Shown: one piece after another, positions 1 to 5,674 of the stretch | Numbering within the stretch: position 1 is the first letter of the stretch | Layout: each line of letters begins with the position of its first letter | Assembly: GCA_030623425.1 (NCBI GenBank) | Contig: JAUXMA010000114.1 | Location: 1 to 5,990 of the forward strand | DNA: 5,990 nucleotides | Direction: 5' to 3' | DNA from: Rhodospirillaceae bacterium | Lineage (GTDB): Bacteria; Pseudomonadota; Alphaproteobacteria; Rhodospirillales; 2-02-FULL-58-16 | The notes under the pieces: generated by a model | The model's database searches: none | Told to the model about the DNA's origin: nothing | Seen by the model: only the letters and a program-made list of their open reading frames with translations | Translations under genes and position numbers: made by a program

Positions 1-768
1 ATAGCGGCGTTCGGGCTCTTTTTCGGGGCCATTCTGATGACCGCCGACAGCTTCCTGCTCTTCGTCGACGCCGCCAGTTTCGTCATGGTCTTCGGAGGCA
101 CCCTGTCCTCCACCTTCATCGCCTACGAGCCGCGTTACGTGATCTTGTCGTTGAAGCTGATCCTTAAGATCATGGCGGCGCCCAAGATCGGCCGCGAAGT
201 CCTCAAGGCCGAGGTCGGGCGGATCATCAAATGGGCCTACGCGGTGCAGAAGAACGGCATTCCCGGCTTGGAATCGGAAGTCAAGAAGGCGGTCAAGGGC
301 GACTTGTTCCTCAAATTCGGCACCGATATGGTGATCAGCGGCTATACCGGCGATGAAGTTCGCGAAATTTTAACCACCACCATAAACACCACTTTCGGAC
401 GTAACACGATTCAGGTCAACATCCTCAAGGACATGGGGGCCGCGGCCCCCGCCTTCGGCATGATCGGCACCCTGGTCGGCCTGATCGTCATGCTCAGCAG
501 CATGGGCGGCGATCCGGCGTCATTGGGCGCCGGCCTGGCGGTGGCCATGATCACCACCCTTTACGGCGTGTTCTTCGCCCGCCTCATCTTCATCCCCGCC
601 GCCTCCAAGATCCTGCAGCGCGAACAGATCATTCGCTTCCGCAACACACTAGTCGCCGAGGGCTTGGCGCTCCTGGCCGACAACAAGAGCCCGCGCTTCA
701 TCCAGGACAGGATGAACAGCTACCTCGACCCCGCGATCCACTTCAACATCGACAAGATGAAGAAGTAA
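1..768 (+). CDS. motA: Flagellar motor stator protein MotA/PomA (5' end cut off by window)
   Basis: This is the ion-channel subunit of the flagellar stator in the inner membrane, which together with MotB couples ion flow to rotor torque. The reading frame is open from base 1, so the real start lies upstream. Comparison with PomA-type proteins suggests about a dozen residues are missing, including part of the first membrane helix. Visible parts are helix 1 remnants and helix 2 (FVDAASFVMVFGGTL), then a cytoplasmic domain with a charged segment (QKNGIPGLE) matching the rotor-facing region. Next come helix 3 with its conserved proline (APAFGMIGTLVGL, about bases 436-501) and helix 4 (AVAMITTLYGVFFARLIF, about 529-597). 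The short length and the GMIGTLVGL motif resemble PomA more than the longer enterobacterial MotA. The motB gene follows at once, as expected for a stator operon. Ion specificity (H+ or Na+) cannot be told from this sequence. Confidence 0.95.
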   Translation: MAAFGLFFGAILMTADSFLLFVDAASFVMVFGGTLSSTFIAYEPRYVILSLKLILKIMAAPKIGREVLKAEVGRIIKWAYAVQKNGIPGLESEVKKAVKGDLFLKFGTDMVISGYTGDEVREILTTTINTTFGRNTIQVNILKDMGAAAPAFGMIGTLVGLIVMLSSMGGDPASLGAGLAVAMITTLYGVFFARLIFIPAASKILQREQIIRFRNTLVAEGLALLADNKSPRFIQDRMNSYLDPAIHFNIDKMKK

Positions 769-802
769 CCAGCGGGGATTGGAACAGAGAAGACTGATAG
801 CG

Positions 803-1561
803 ATGGATGAAGACGCACCACCAGACGAATCCTGGCTGACCACCTATGCCGACGCCATTACCCTTCTCATGGCGTTCTTCGTCATGCTGTTGAACTTTTC
901 CAAGATCGACATCCCCAAGTTCGAAGAGGCGGCGGCCGGCATCGCCAACGAGATCGGCATGGGGCAGAAAGAACAATCCAGCCCCATTTCCATAATGAAG
1001 TTCGACATGCAGGACGTGGTCTACGAAATGCAGGCCGACGAGGTGGTGGAAGTCGAGACCGACGACAAGGGAATCACCATCGAATTGGCCAGTTCCGCCT
1101 TCTACAAGCCGGGATCGGCGGACCTCCGCCATCAAGCCTTACCGGTCCTGAAGACGATGGCCGATATGTTCAAGTCACCCAAATACAAGTACTACAACAT
1201 CGAGATCGAGGGCCACACCGACGACGACCCGATCAGCACGGCCCGCTACCCGTCGAACTGGGAGCTGTCGGCGGGCCGCGCCTCCGGCGTCGTCCGTTAC
1301 TTCATTTCCCAGGGCATCGATATGGAGCGCATGATGGCGGTCGGCTACGCCGAAACGCGCCCGAAACTACCGAACCGGGACGCCGAGGGCAACCCTATCA
1401 AGGAGAACCAGTCGGAAAACCGCCGGGTGATCATGCGCATCTATCCCATGGATCTGGATGAACGCGAAAAACTGCTGCGCAAGGATGAACTCAAGGAGAT
1501 GGCGGCGGAAAGGATGAAATTCGGCTCGCCGGCCGTAACCCCGGAAGAACGGCAACAATAG
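803..1561 (+). CDS. motB: Flagellar motor stator protein MotB/PomB, OmpA-like C-terminus
   Basis: This 252-residue partner of MotA anchors the stator to peptidoglycan. A short cytoplasmic N-terminus leads into one membrane helix (about residues 15-31), whose Asp17 in the YADAITLLMAFFVML motif is the expected ion-carrying aspartate. A linker or plug region follows. The OmpA/MotB peptidoglycan-binding domain is clear: EGHTDDDP at 136-143, NWELSAGRA at 152-160, GYAETRP at 181-187 and RRVIMRI at 207-213. I chose the ATG at 803, 34 bp after the motA stop, because known MotB/PomB proteins start a few residues before the SW..YAD motif. An in-frame TTG at 779 would add eight residues of no family character. 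Neither start has a strong Shine-Dalgarno sequence, although GAGAAG lies about 10 nt before the ATG. The helix sequence is closer to PomB than to E. coli MotB. The gene ends 7 bp from the convergent MBL gene. Confidence 0.95.
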   Translation: MDEDAPPDESWLTTYADAITLLMAFFVMLLNFSKIDIPKFEEAAAGIANEIGMGQKEQSSPISIMKFDMQDVVYEMQADEVVEVETDDKGITIELASSAFYKPGSADLRHQALPVLKTMADMFKSPKYKYYNIEIEGHTDDDPISTARYPSNWELSAGRASGVVRYFISQGIDMERMMAVGYAETRPKLPNRDAEGNPIKENQSENRRVIMRIYPMDLDEREKLLRKDELKEMAAERMKFGSPAVTPEERQQ

Positions 1562-1568
1562 AGCCGTT

Positions 1569-2396
1569 TTATTCCATCTCGACTTGCATGCCGTCACGGG
1601 TAACGAAAGTGCCCGACCAGGTCTTCTTGGCCTCGGCCTCAAGCCGCTCCATGAAAGCATCGTCGTGGTCGGGTTCGTGATGAAAGATGGCCAATCGCTT
1701 GACCTTTGCCGCCTGGCATAAACGGACCCCTTCGTTCCAGGTGGAATGCCCCCAGCCGATTCTCGAAGAAAGTTCCTCTTCCGTATAGGTGCAGTCATAG
1801 ATCACCATATCGGCTCCCTCGATCAGACCGAGAATCCTTTGGTCGGGATCGCCGGGAACGTGTTCGGTGTCGGTGATGTAGCAAAACGCTTTGCCGTTGT
1901 ATTCGAACCGATAGCCGGTGGCGCGATTAGGATGCTTCAGGGGCGCCGTTTTCACCTTAATCCCGGCAATGAGATTGAATTCGTCTCCAGCCTCGAAATC
2001 TTCGAAACGCAAGTTCGCCCGCATCGCTTCCAGCGGCACCGGAAACATCGGGCCGTCCATCTGCTGGGATAGCGCATCCTTGATGCCGCCTGTCTCTGCG
2101 TTCAGATGCCCGGCCATGATGTGAATGGAACGATTGGGATCGTAAGCCGGGACAAAAAAGGGAAAGCCGTTGATGTGGTCCCAGTGGGTATGGGTGAGAA
2201 GCAAGTGGGTGCTGCGAATGTCATGAGCGAGAAATTTTTTGCCCAGTTCACGGATTCCGGTGCCGGCATCCAGGACGATGTGGCGGTCATCCGCGATCAC
2301 CTCCAGGCAACTGGTATTGCCGCCGTATTTTATGTATTCCGGAGATGAACAGGCAATGCTTCCCCGAGTCCCCCAAAACTTGACCGCGAATGTCAT
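1569..2396 (-). CDS. Metallo-beta-lactamase-fold metal-dependent hydrolase
   Basis: This 275-residue cytoplasmic protein has no signal peptide or membrane segment. It carries a full metal-binding set: the HxHxDH motif THTHWDH (residues 68-74), His155 (PLKHPN), Asp176 (YITDTEH) and His240 (FHHEPDHDD). The start (KFWGTRGSIAC..., KYGGNTSCLEV..., LDAGTGIRELG) is typical of the lactamase_B_2 / RNase Z-like branch, which includes phosphodiesterases such as PhnP and proteins annotated as class II cAMP phosphodiesterase-like. The substrate is unknown; a phosphodiester is the natural guess from the family but is not shown here. The ATG at 2396 fits the family N-terminus, and GGAG lies about 10 nt upstream. 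The gene is minus strand, 126 bp after the SAM hydrolase, and that gap contains a likely own promoter. It converges on motB with a 7-bp gap and no visible terminator. Confidence 0.9.
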   Translation of the reverse strand: MTFAVKFWGTRGSIACSSPEYIKYGGNTSCLEVIADDRHIVLDAGTGIRELGKKFLAHDIRSTHLLLTHTHWDHINGFPFFVPAYDPNRSIHIMAGHLNAETGGIKDALSQQMDGPMFPVPLEAMRANLRFEDFEAGDEFNLIAGIKVKTAPLKHPNRATGYRFEYNGKAFCYITDTEHVPGDPDQRILGLIEGADMVIYDCTYTEEELSSRIGWGHSTWNEGVRLCQAAKVKRLAIFHHEPDHDDAFMERLEAEAKKTWSGTFVTRDGMQVEME

Positions 2397-2402
2397 CCCA
2401 TC

Positions 2403-2465
2403 TCACTCCGGGGTCAAAAGCCCTTCAATCGCATCCCTGCCGTAAGAGGGTAACGCAAACAGCAT
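2403..2465 (-). CDS. Possible 20-residue leader peptide upstream of the MBL gene
   Basis: A short ORF starts with ATG at 2465, preceded by a very good Shine-Dalgarno sequence (GGGGGAG, about 6 nt away). It encodes MLFALPSYGRDAIEGLLTPE and ends in TGA. The stop lies 6 nt before the MBL start codon, in the same frame, and overlaps the GGAG that would serve the MBL gene. This arrangement would favour translational coupling. I do not recognise the peptide. It could be a leader peptide or the remnant of an older, longer N-terminus now cut off by the TGA. It could also be a chance ORF, because a TATAAT box overlaps its ATG; transcripts starting from that box would not contain the start codon. Confidence 0.4.
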   Translation of the reverse strand: MLFALPSYGRDAIEGLLTPE

Positions 2466-2488
2466 TATAAACTCCCCCTAAGTTTTTA
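2464..2488 (-). promoter_or_regulatory. Candidate promoter for the MBL gene, perfect TATAAT -10 box
   Basis: On the minus strand a perfect TATAAT lies at 2469-2464. A weak -35 candidate (ATGACA, 5 of 6 matches to TTGACA) sits upstream at a long spacing of 19 nt. The predicted start is near 2457, giving a leader of about 60 nt for the MBL gene. A poor -35 with a good -10 and an upstream CRP-like site is what an activator-dependent promoter looks like. The alternative is that this AT-rich stretch only serves the small ORF that begins here. Confidence 0.4.
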
Positions 2489-2511
2489 TGTCATGCCTAA
2501 TCGGATGCGGC

Positions 2512-2527
2512 TGCGACATATGTCACA
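2512..2527. promoter_or_regulatory. CRP-like binding site (TGCGA-N6-TCACA)
   Basis: The sequence TGCGACATATGTCACA matches the CRP consensus TGTGA-N6-TCACA at 9 of 10 half-site positions and has a perfect GACATATGTC core. It overlaps the stop codon of the SAM hydrolase gene. Its centre lies about 62 bp before the start point predicted from the TATAAT box at 2464-2469, which is the classic class I CRP spacing. The match is by eye only; which CRP/FNR-family protein might bind is unknown. Confidence 0.4.
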
Positions 2528-3275
2528 GGTTCGCCGCCATGAACTCGGACGCGACCATGACCCCGGTGCCCACGGTCAAGTTCAAAACGACGTTCGCCTT
2601 TCCTTGGTTGACGGCAATTTCAACTAGACCGTTGGCGTTTTCATACCAGAACGGAGTCCCCGGTGAAACGTCGGAAAAGTTGACGGCACGATGTAGCCGC
2701 TCTCCGGCCACGAGAATTTCGGCTTGCGGGGACAAAGCGGCGGATCGGATGCCGGTGACAGCATTGCCAAAACCATCGATGTAGACGACTTGCGCCAGAT
2801 CGTCGGGCCAATCGGGACGGCGGATGCCTTCTACCGGGCGCATGATTCCTTCCGGCTCGCCGCCGTTGGCGATTCGCGCCGCGACCGGCGCAAACAAGTC
2901 GCGGCCATGGAAGGTCGCGGATAATCTTTGCGGGCGCCAAGTGATCTCCCACCAGGTGGATTCGCCTGGCTGACGGCGCAAGATCAGTTCAAAAAGGCCG
3001 TTGTCGGGACCCACGTACCAGCGGCCACCGGCCTTGAGCACTCCCGGCGCTCTCTTTCCGCCAACGCCGGGATCGACCACGCACAGGAAGACCGCGCCGG
3101 CCGGAAATTCCTCAACATAGGCCGGCAACAGGTAAGCGGCGGCTTTCGGGTCATAGGGAGGGAGGTCGGCGAAAAGATCGACGATCCTAACTTCCGGCGC
3201 TTGGTGGTGAAGCACCGCCTTGACTTGCCCCACATAAGGGCCAGTCAAACCGAAATCGGTGAAAAGGACGATCAT
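2523..3275 (-). CDS. S-adenosyl-L-methionine hydrolase (SAM hydroxide adenosyltransferase, DUF62 family)
   Basis: This 250-residue protein belongs to the DUF62 family, whose characterised housekeeping members use water or hydroxide to split SAM into adenosine and L-methionine. The N-terminus MIVLFTDFGLTGPYVGQVK is diagnostic. The family's Asp-Arg-His triad is present as Asp68 (CVVDPGVG), Arg75 (GGKRAPGVL) and His123 (TFHGRDLFAP). YVGPDNGLF (87-95) and the C-terminal domain motif VVYIDGFGNAVTGI (163-176) are also typical. It has the normal short form, and I see no fluorinase-type loop insertion. I chose the ATG at 3275 because it starts exactly at the family N-terminus, 10 bp after the rpoH stop; an upstream GTG at 3305 would overlap rpoH by 20 bp. 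No clear Shine-Dalgarno sequence is close to the ATG, so translation may be coupled to rpoH. It is probably the second gene of an rpoH operon. Confidence 0.92.
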   Translation of the reverse strand: MIVLFTDFGLTGPYVGQVKAVLHHQAPEVRIVDLFADLPPYDPKAAAYLLPAYVEEFPAGAVFLCVVDPGVGGKRAPGVLKAGGRWYVGPDNGLFELILRRQPGESTWWEITWRPQRLSATFHGRDLFAPVAARIANGGEPEGIMRPVEGIRRPDWPDDLAQVVYIDGFGNAVTGIRSAALSPQAEILVAGERLHRAVNFSDVSPGTPFWYENANGLVEIAVNQGKANVVLNLTVGTGVMVASEFMAANL

Positions 3276-3285
3276 CGAGCCGGGG

Positions 3286-4173
3286 TCAAGTTCCCCGATT
3301 CGCACCCCCAGCAGCCGCCTCGGCCAACGATTTCACCTTTTCGAAAGCGCGGACTTCCAGTTGACGAACCCGCTCCCGGCTGATCCCGTATGCTTTGCCC
3401 AGTTCCTTCAGTGTTACAGGATCGTCCGTCAACCGCCGTTCGACCAGGATGTTGCGCTCACGCTCGGGCAGCTCGGCAAGGGCTTGTTCGAGGAATCTCC
3501 GGCGCAACTTGCCCTCCTCGCTTTCCGCGGCCTGGGTTTCGGGGGAAGGGGCTTCATCAACCAGGAGATCCTGGAATTCCAAGCTTTCATCCTCGGATTG
3601 GCTAAGAGGCGCATTGAGCGAAACATCGAGCGCCGTCAGCCGCCGGTTCATATTGACCACTTCCTTCTCGGAAACCTGCATGACGGCGGCGAGCTCAGCC
3701 GCTTGGTCGCTGTTCAGATCACCAAAATCCATAATTTTCAGGCGGTTTTTTTGTCTTCTCAAGCTGAAAAAAAGTTTCTTCTGTGCCGCCGTGGTGCCCA
3801 GTTTGACCACCGACCAGGAGCGCAGGATATATTCGGTGATCGCCGCCCTGATCCACCACATGGCATAGGTCGACAGGCGAAATCCACGTTCCGGTTCAAA
3901 TTTCTTCACGGCTTTCATCAAACCGATATTGCCCTCGGAAACCAAGTCCGCCACCGGCAGGCCATAACCCCGGTAATTCATGGCAATCTTGGCGACGAGT
4001 CGCAGGTGGCTGGTCACCAGCTTATGGGCGGCGTCCACGTCATCGTGTCCAAGCCAGCGGCGGGCCAGCATGTATTCCTCTTGCGGCTCAAGAACGGGAA
4101 AGGACCAAACCTCGCGGAAATACCGCGACAGCCCTTTTTCCATCGGAACGATTGGCAAGGTCAAAGCAGTCAT
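3286..4173 (-). CDS. rpoH: RNA polymerase heat-shock sigma factor RpoH (sigma-32)
   Basis: This 295-residue sigma-70 family factor directs RNA polymerase to heat-shock promoters. Region 1.2 is seen in SRYFREVWSFPVLEPQEEY. Regions 2.1-2.4 run from LVTSHLRLVAKIA through DLVSEGNIGLMKAVKKFEP to FRLSTYAMWWIRAAITEYIL (about 52-118). The RpoH box QKKLFFSLRRQ (131-141) separates it from RpoD and other group 2 sigmas. Region 4 has LPERERNILVERRL and the helix-turn-helix VTLKELGKAYGISRERVRQL (253-272). The length is usual for RpoH. The ATG at 4173 gives the standard N-terminal extension; a second in-frame ATG at 4143 is less likely. The ribosome site is weak (GGTGA about 11 nt upstream). A leader of more than 100 nt with hairpins and a sigma-32-like promoter candidate lies upstream. 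The SAM hydrolase gene follows 10 bp after the stop. Confidence 0.96.
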   Translation of the reverse strand: MTALTLPIVPMEKGLSRYFREVWSFPVLEPQEEYMLARRWLGHDDVDAAHKLVTSHLRLVAKIAMNYRGYGLPVADLVSEGNIGLMKAVKKFEPERGFRLSTYAMWWIRAAITEYILRSWSVVKLGTTAAQKKLFFSLRRQKNRLKIMDFGDLNSDQAAELAAVMQVSEKEVVNMNRRLTALDVSLNAPLSQSEDESLEFQDLLVDEAPSPETQAAESEEGKLRRRFLEQALAELPERERNILVERRLTDDPVTLKELGKAYGISRERVRQLEVRAFEKVKSLAEAAAGGANRGT

Positions 4174-4247
4174 AATTTACGGTCACCCAATTCTTCCGAG
4201 TTTCGACAGACCCGAACGGTCATATCCACCTACGCCGCTACGGCTGT

Positions 4248-4272
4248 GCTCACGGATCGCGGAGACGCGAGC
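4248..4272 (-). other. Hairpin in the rpoH leader
   Basis: On the minus strand CGCG-TCTC-CGCG forms a perfect 4-bp stem with a four-base loop (4258-4269). Outer GCT/AGC bases can extend it after a 7-nt bulge. A second small hairpin, GCCG-TAG-CGGC, lies just downstream toward the gene. Both sit roughly 60-100 nt before the rpoH start, inside the predicted leader. They do not cover the ribosome site, so a direct thermosensor role is not obvious. Confidence 0.3.
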
Positions 4273-4331
4273 ATTACAGTGAAGTTTAAAAAAACGTGAT
4301 GTGAGCGGGCCATATCCTCCTCAACGAATCC

Positions 4332-4357
4332 ATATGCCGATCACGCCCGCCCTCAAG
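4332..4357 (-). promoter_or_regulatory. Candidate sigma-32-type promoter of rpoH
   Basis: On the minus strand CTTGAG (4357-4352) is followed, after 12 nt, by CGGCATAT (4339-4332). This matches 5 of 6 positions of CTTGAA and 6 of 8 of CCCCATNT, with a spacing slightly short of the usual range. Self-regulated rpoH promoters are known in alphaproteobacteria such as Caulobacter. The predicted leader is about 150 nt. The match is modest and was judged by eye. Confidence 0.3.
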
Positions 4358-4525
4358 CCAAGCCAGATTGCCTTTCCGGCCCCAATAGAGTACCGGTTGA
4401 ATGATATAGTTAACCAATAACCAAGTAAAGTCAATGGTACTATTGAAAAACTATTCTATATCAATGGATTATAAGCGTTTGATGATCATCTTTATAAATG
4501 CGGAGAGGGGGCTTTTCGAGGCCCG

Positions 4526-4560
4526 GTCCATGGCGACAAAAAACGGCGGTCGCCACGGAC
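4526..4560 (-). terminator. Strong hairpin downstream of mlaA, possible terminator without a U-tract
   Basis: Two 12-base arms (4526-4537 and 4549-4560) pair around an 11-nt loop. Read as minus-strand RNA the single non-Watson-Crick position is a G-U pair, giving a continuous 12-bp stem; read as plus-strand RNA it is an A-C mismatch. This suggests the structure works in minus-strand transcripts, meaning downstream of mlaA or upstream of rpoH. The run of six T is in the loop, not after the stem, so it is not a textbook intrinsic terminator. A second small GGGC/GCCC stem follows directly. Confidence 0.4.
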
Positions 4561-4670
4561 TCTAAGACCAGATGGCGGAAAATCGCCCCGGAGCCGGGAC
4601 ATTCCAAAACACCATCAGAAAAAAATTCGTGTCCCGATCAGCGAACGAATCTCCCCAACCGACAGGCCAA

Positions 4671-5594
4671 TTATTGCCCGTCCAGGTCTTCCAGGTCTTC
4701 AGCAGAAAAGTCGTTCGCCGCAAAAACCGGGTCGCTGGCAACATCATCCTTCAATTCATAACTAAGTTTGAGGTCGGGAATGGGCGGAAGCTCTTCCGGC
4801 TTGCCGTTTTCGATTTCGGACTTGCGTTTCTGACGATACATGCTGCGAATCGCCGCGTAATAATCAATGGATGTCTTTTTCACCTGCTCCAACTCGTCCA
4901 TGACGCCGGAGTACTCATCAAGAGCGCTCAAACCTATCCGCGCGCCTGTACCCTCGTCGTGCTCCGAATTACTAAGCCACATGCCAACGGGATCCAACAA
5001 GAAAGTATCGACCCCCAGTTTGCCAAACGCATCACGTGGGCTGGAAGGACCAAAGAGAGGGAGGACAAGATAAAATCCCTCGCCGACGCCCCAGGCGCCA
5101 AGTGTCTGCCCGAAATCCTCGTCATGCTTTTCCATCCCAAGGCTGTCGGCGACATCGAAAAGTCCGCCCACGCCGGCGGTGCTGTTGACCGCTAGACGGC
5201 CGAAGGTATCCAATGCCCGTCCGCCTTCCCCTTGCATGAGGTCGTTGGCCAGAACGACGGGCGACCTGAGGTTGTCCAGGGCATTGCCAAAGGCCGTGCG
5301 GACAGGCGCCGGCAGAAGGACTACATAGGCCTTGCTGATGGGACGCAAAAGGTAGTCCTGGAGGAACTCATTCACATCAAAGAAAACACGGTTCATCGGC
5401 TCCAGCGGATCGTTGACGCCTTCGGGGTCTTCTCCGGTGGCGTCATAAAAGACGTCTCCTTCGGCTAGCCTAATCTCGTCTTGAGCCGTCGCCTCCCCAA
5501 CAGCGAAAGCCGGAAAAACACCGCCGATCGATAAAGCGGCGGTGATGATTAAAACCCCATACCAGTACGGCAGTCTGAGAAAATTATACGACAT
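4671..5594 (-). CDS. mlaA: MlaA (VacJ) family outer-membrane lipid asymmetry protein, no lipobox cysteine
   Basis: This 307-residue protein is related to MlaA/VacJ, which removes misplaced phospholipids from the outer leaflet of the outer membrane and passes them to the Mla transport system. The family core is clear: NDPLEPMNR (61-69), a hydrophobic helical segment through RPISKAYVVLLPAPVR (84-99), DNLRSPVVLANDLMQG (107-122), RLAVNSTAGVGGLFDVA (133-149), DFGQTLGAWGVGEGFYLVLPLFGPSSPRD (160-188) and LDP. The N-terminus is a signal peptide with a likely signal peptidase I site after FPAFA (residue 31). Unlike typical MlaA lipoproteins there is no cysteine there or anywhere else in the protein. 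The C-terminus has an extended acidic tail. I chose the ATG at 5594, which has AAGGGGA about 7 nt upstream; a TTG at 5630 lacks such a site. No other Mla genes are visible nearby. Confidence 0.92.
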   Translation of the reverse strand: MSYNFLRLPYWYGVLIITAALSIGGVFPAFAVGEATAQDEIRLAEGDVFYDATGEDPEGVNDPLEPMNRVFFDVNEFLQDYLLRPISKAYVVLLPAPVRTAFGNALDNLRSPVVLANDLMQGEGGRALDTFGRLAVNSTAGVGGLFDVADSLGMEKHDEDFGQTLGAWGVGEGFYLVLPLFGPSSPRDAFGKLGVDTFLLDPVGMWLSNSEHDEGTGARIGLSALDEYSGVMDELEQVKKTSIDYYAAIRSMYRQKRKSEIENGKPEELPPIPDLKLSYELKDDVASDPVFAANDFSAEDLEDLDGQ

Positions 5595-5640
5595 TTTGAT
5601 TCCCCTTTGGCCCACAGTAGACAGCGACAATGTTTAATAA

Positions 5641-5669
5641 AATCTAAAGCATCGAAAAGCGGATGTAAA
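5641..5669 (-). promoter_or_regulatory. Candidate sigma-70 promoter of mlaA
   Basis: On the minus strand TTTACA (5669-5664, 5 of 6 matches to TTGACA) is followed after exactly 17 nt by TAGATT (5646-5641, 4 of 6 matches to TATAAT). The predicted start near 5634 gives a leader of about 40 nt before the mlaA ATG. The inverted-repeat element at 5675-5767 ends only 5 bp upstream of the -35 box. Confidence 0.45.
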
Positions 5670-5674
5670 CTTTA

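Larger units (their letters stand above)
4174..4670. other. Intergenic region between rpoH and mlaA
   Basis: These 497 bp hold no ORF that looks coding. Near rpoH is a GC-rich leader with hairpins. Bases about 4385-4500 are strikingly AT-rich and contain a minus-strand TATAAT (4473-4468) without a good -35 box, plus a TTGACT hexamer (minus strand, about 4427-4432) at poor spacing to any -10. Bases 4500-4670 hold inverted repeats: the strong stem at 4526-4560 and a weaker CGGGACA/TGTCCCG pair (4595-4601 and 4630-4636). The segment probably combines mlaA 3' sequence with several rpoH promoter elements. Confidence 0.6.

Noticed and set aside
779..802. TTG start adding eight residues to MotB
   Set aside because: The ATG at 803 matches the usual MotB/PomB N-terminus; the extra residues have no family support.
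743..1135. Minus-strand ORF rich in His and Val opposite motB
   Set aside because: It is a mirror frame of the motB coding sequence with no family resemblance.
3276..3305. GTG start extending the SAM hydrolase into rpoH
   Set aside because: The family normally begins at MIVLFTDFG, and the ATG at 3275 lies directly after the rpoH stop.
2928..3383. Plus-strand ORF (151 codons) opposite the SAM hydrolase and the end of rpoH
   Set aside because: It spans the junction of two well-supported minus-strand genes and has low protein plausibility.
3259..4299. Long plus-strand ORF (346 codons) opposite rpoH
   Set aside because: It lies antisense to an unmistakable rpoH, its translation shows no domain or plausible protein character, and long antisense frames are common in GC-rich genes.
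4230..4313. 27-residue minus-strand ORF in the rpoH leader, preceded by AGGAGG
   Set aside because: The ribosome-binding motif is only 2 nt from the ATG, too close for normal initiation, and the peptide has no recognisable features. It would be worth revisiting only if conserved in relatives.
4681..4699. Short direct repeat CCAGGTCTT twice near the mlaA 3' end
   Set aside because: It simply encodes the repeated acidic EDLEDL tail of MlaA; two copies are not a meaningful repeat array.
4572..5195. Plus-strand ORF (207 codons) opposite mlaA
   Set aside because: It is antisense to a clear MlaA family gene, has no ribosome site and shows no recognisable protein features.
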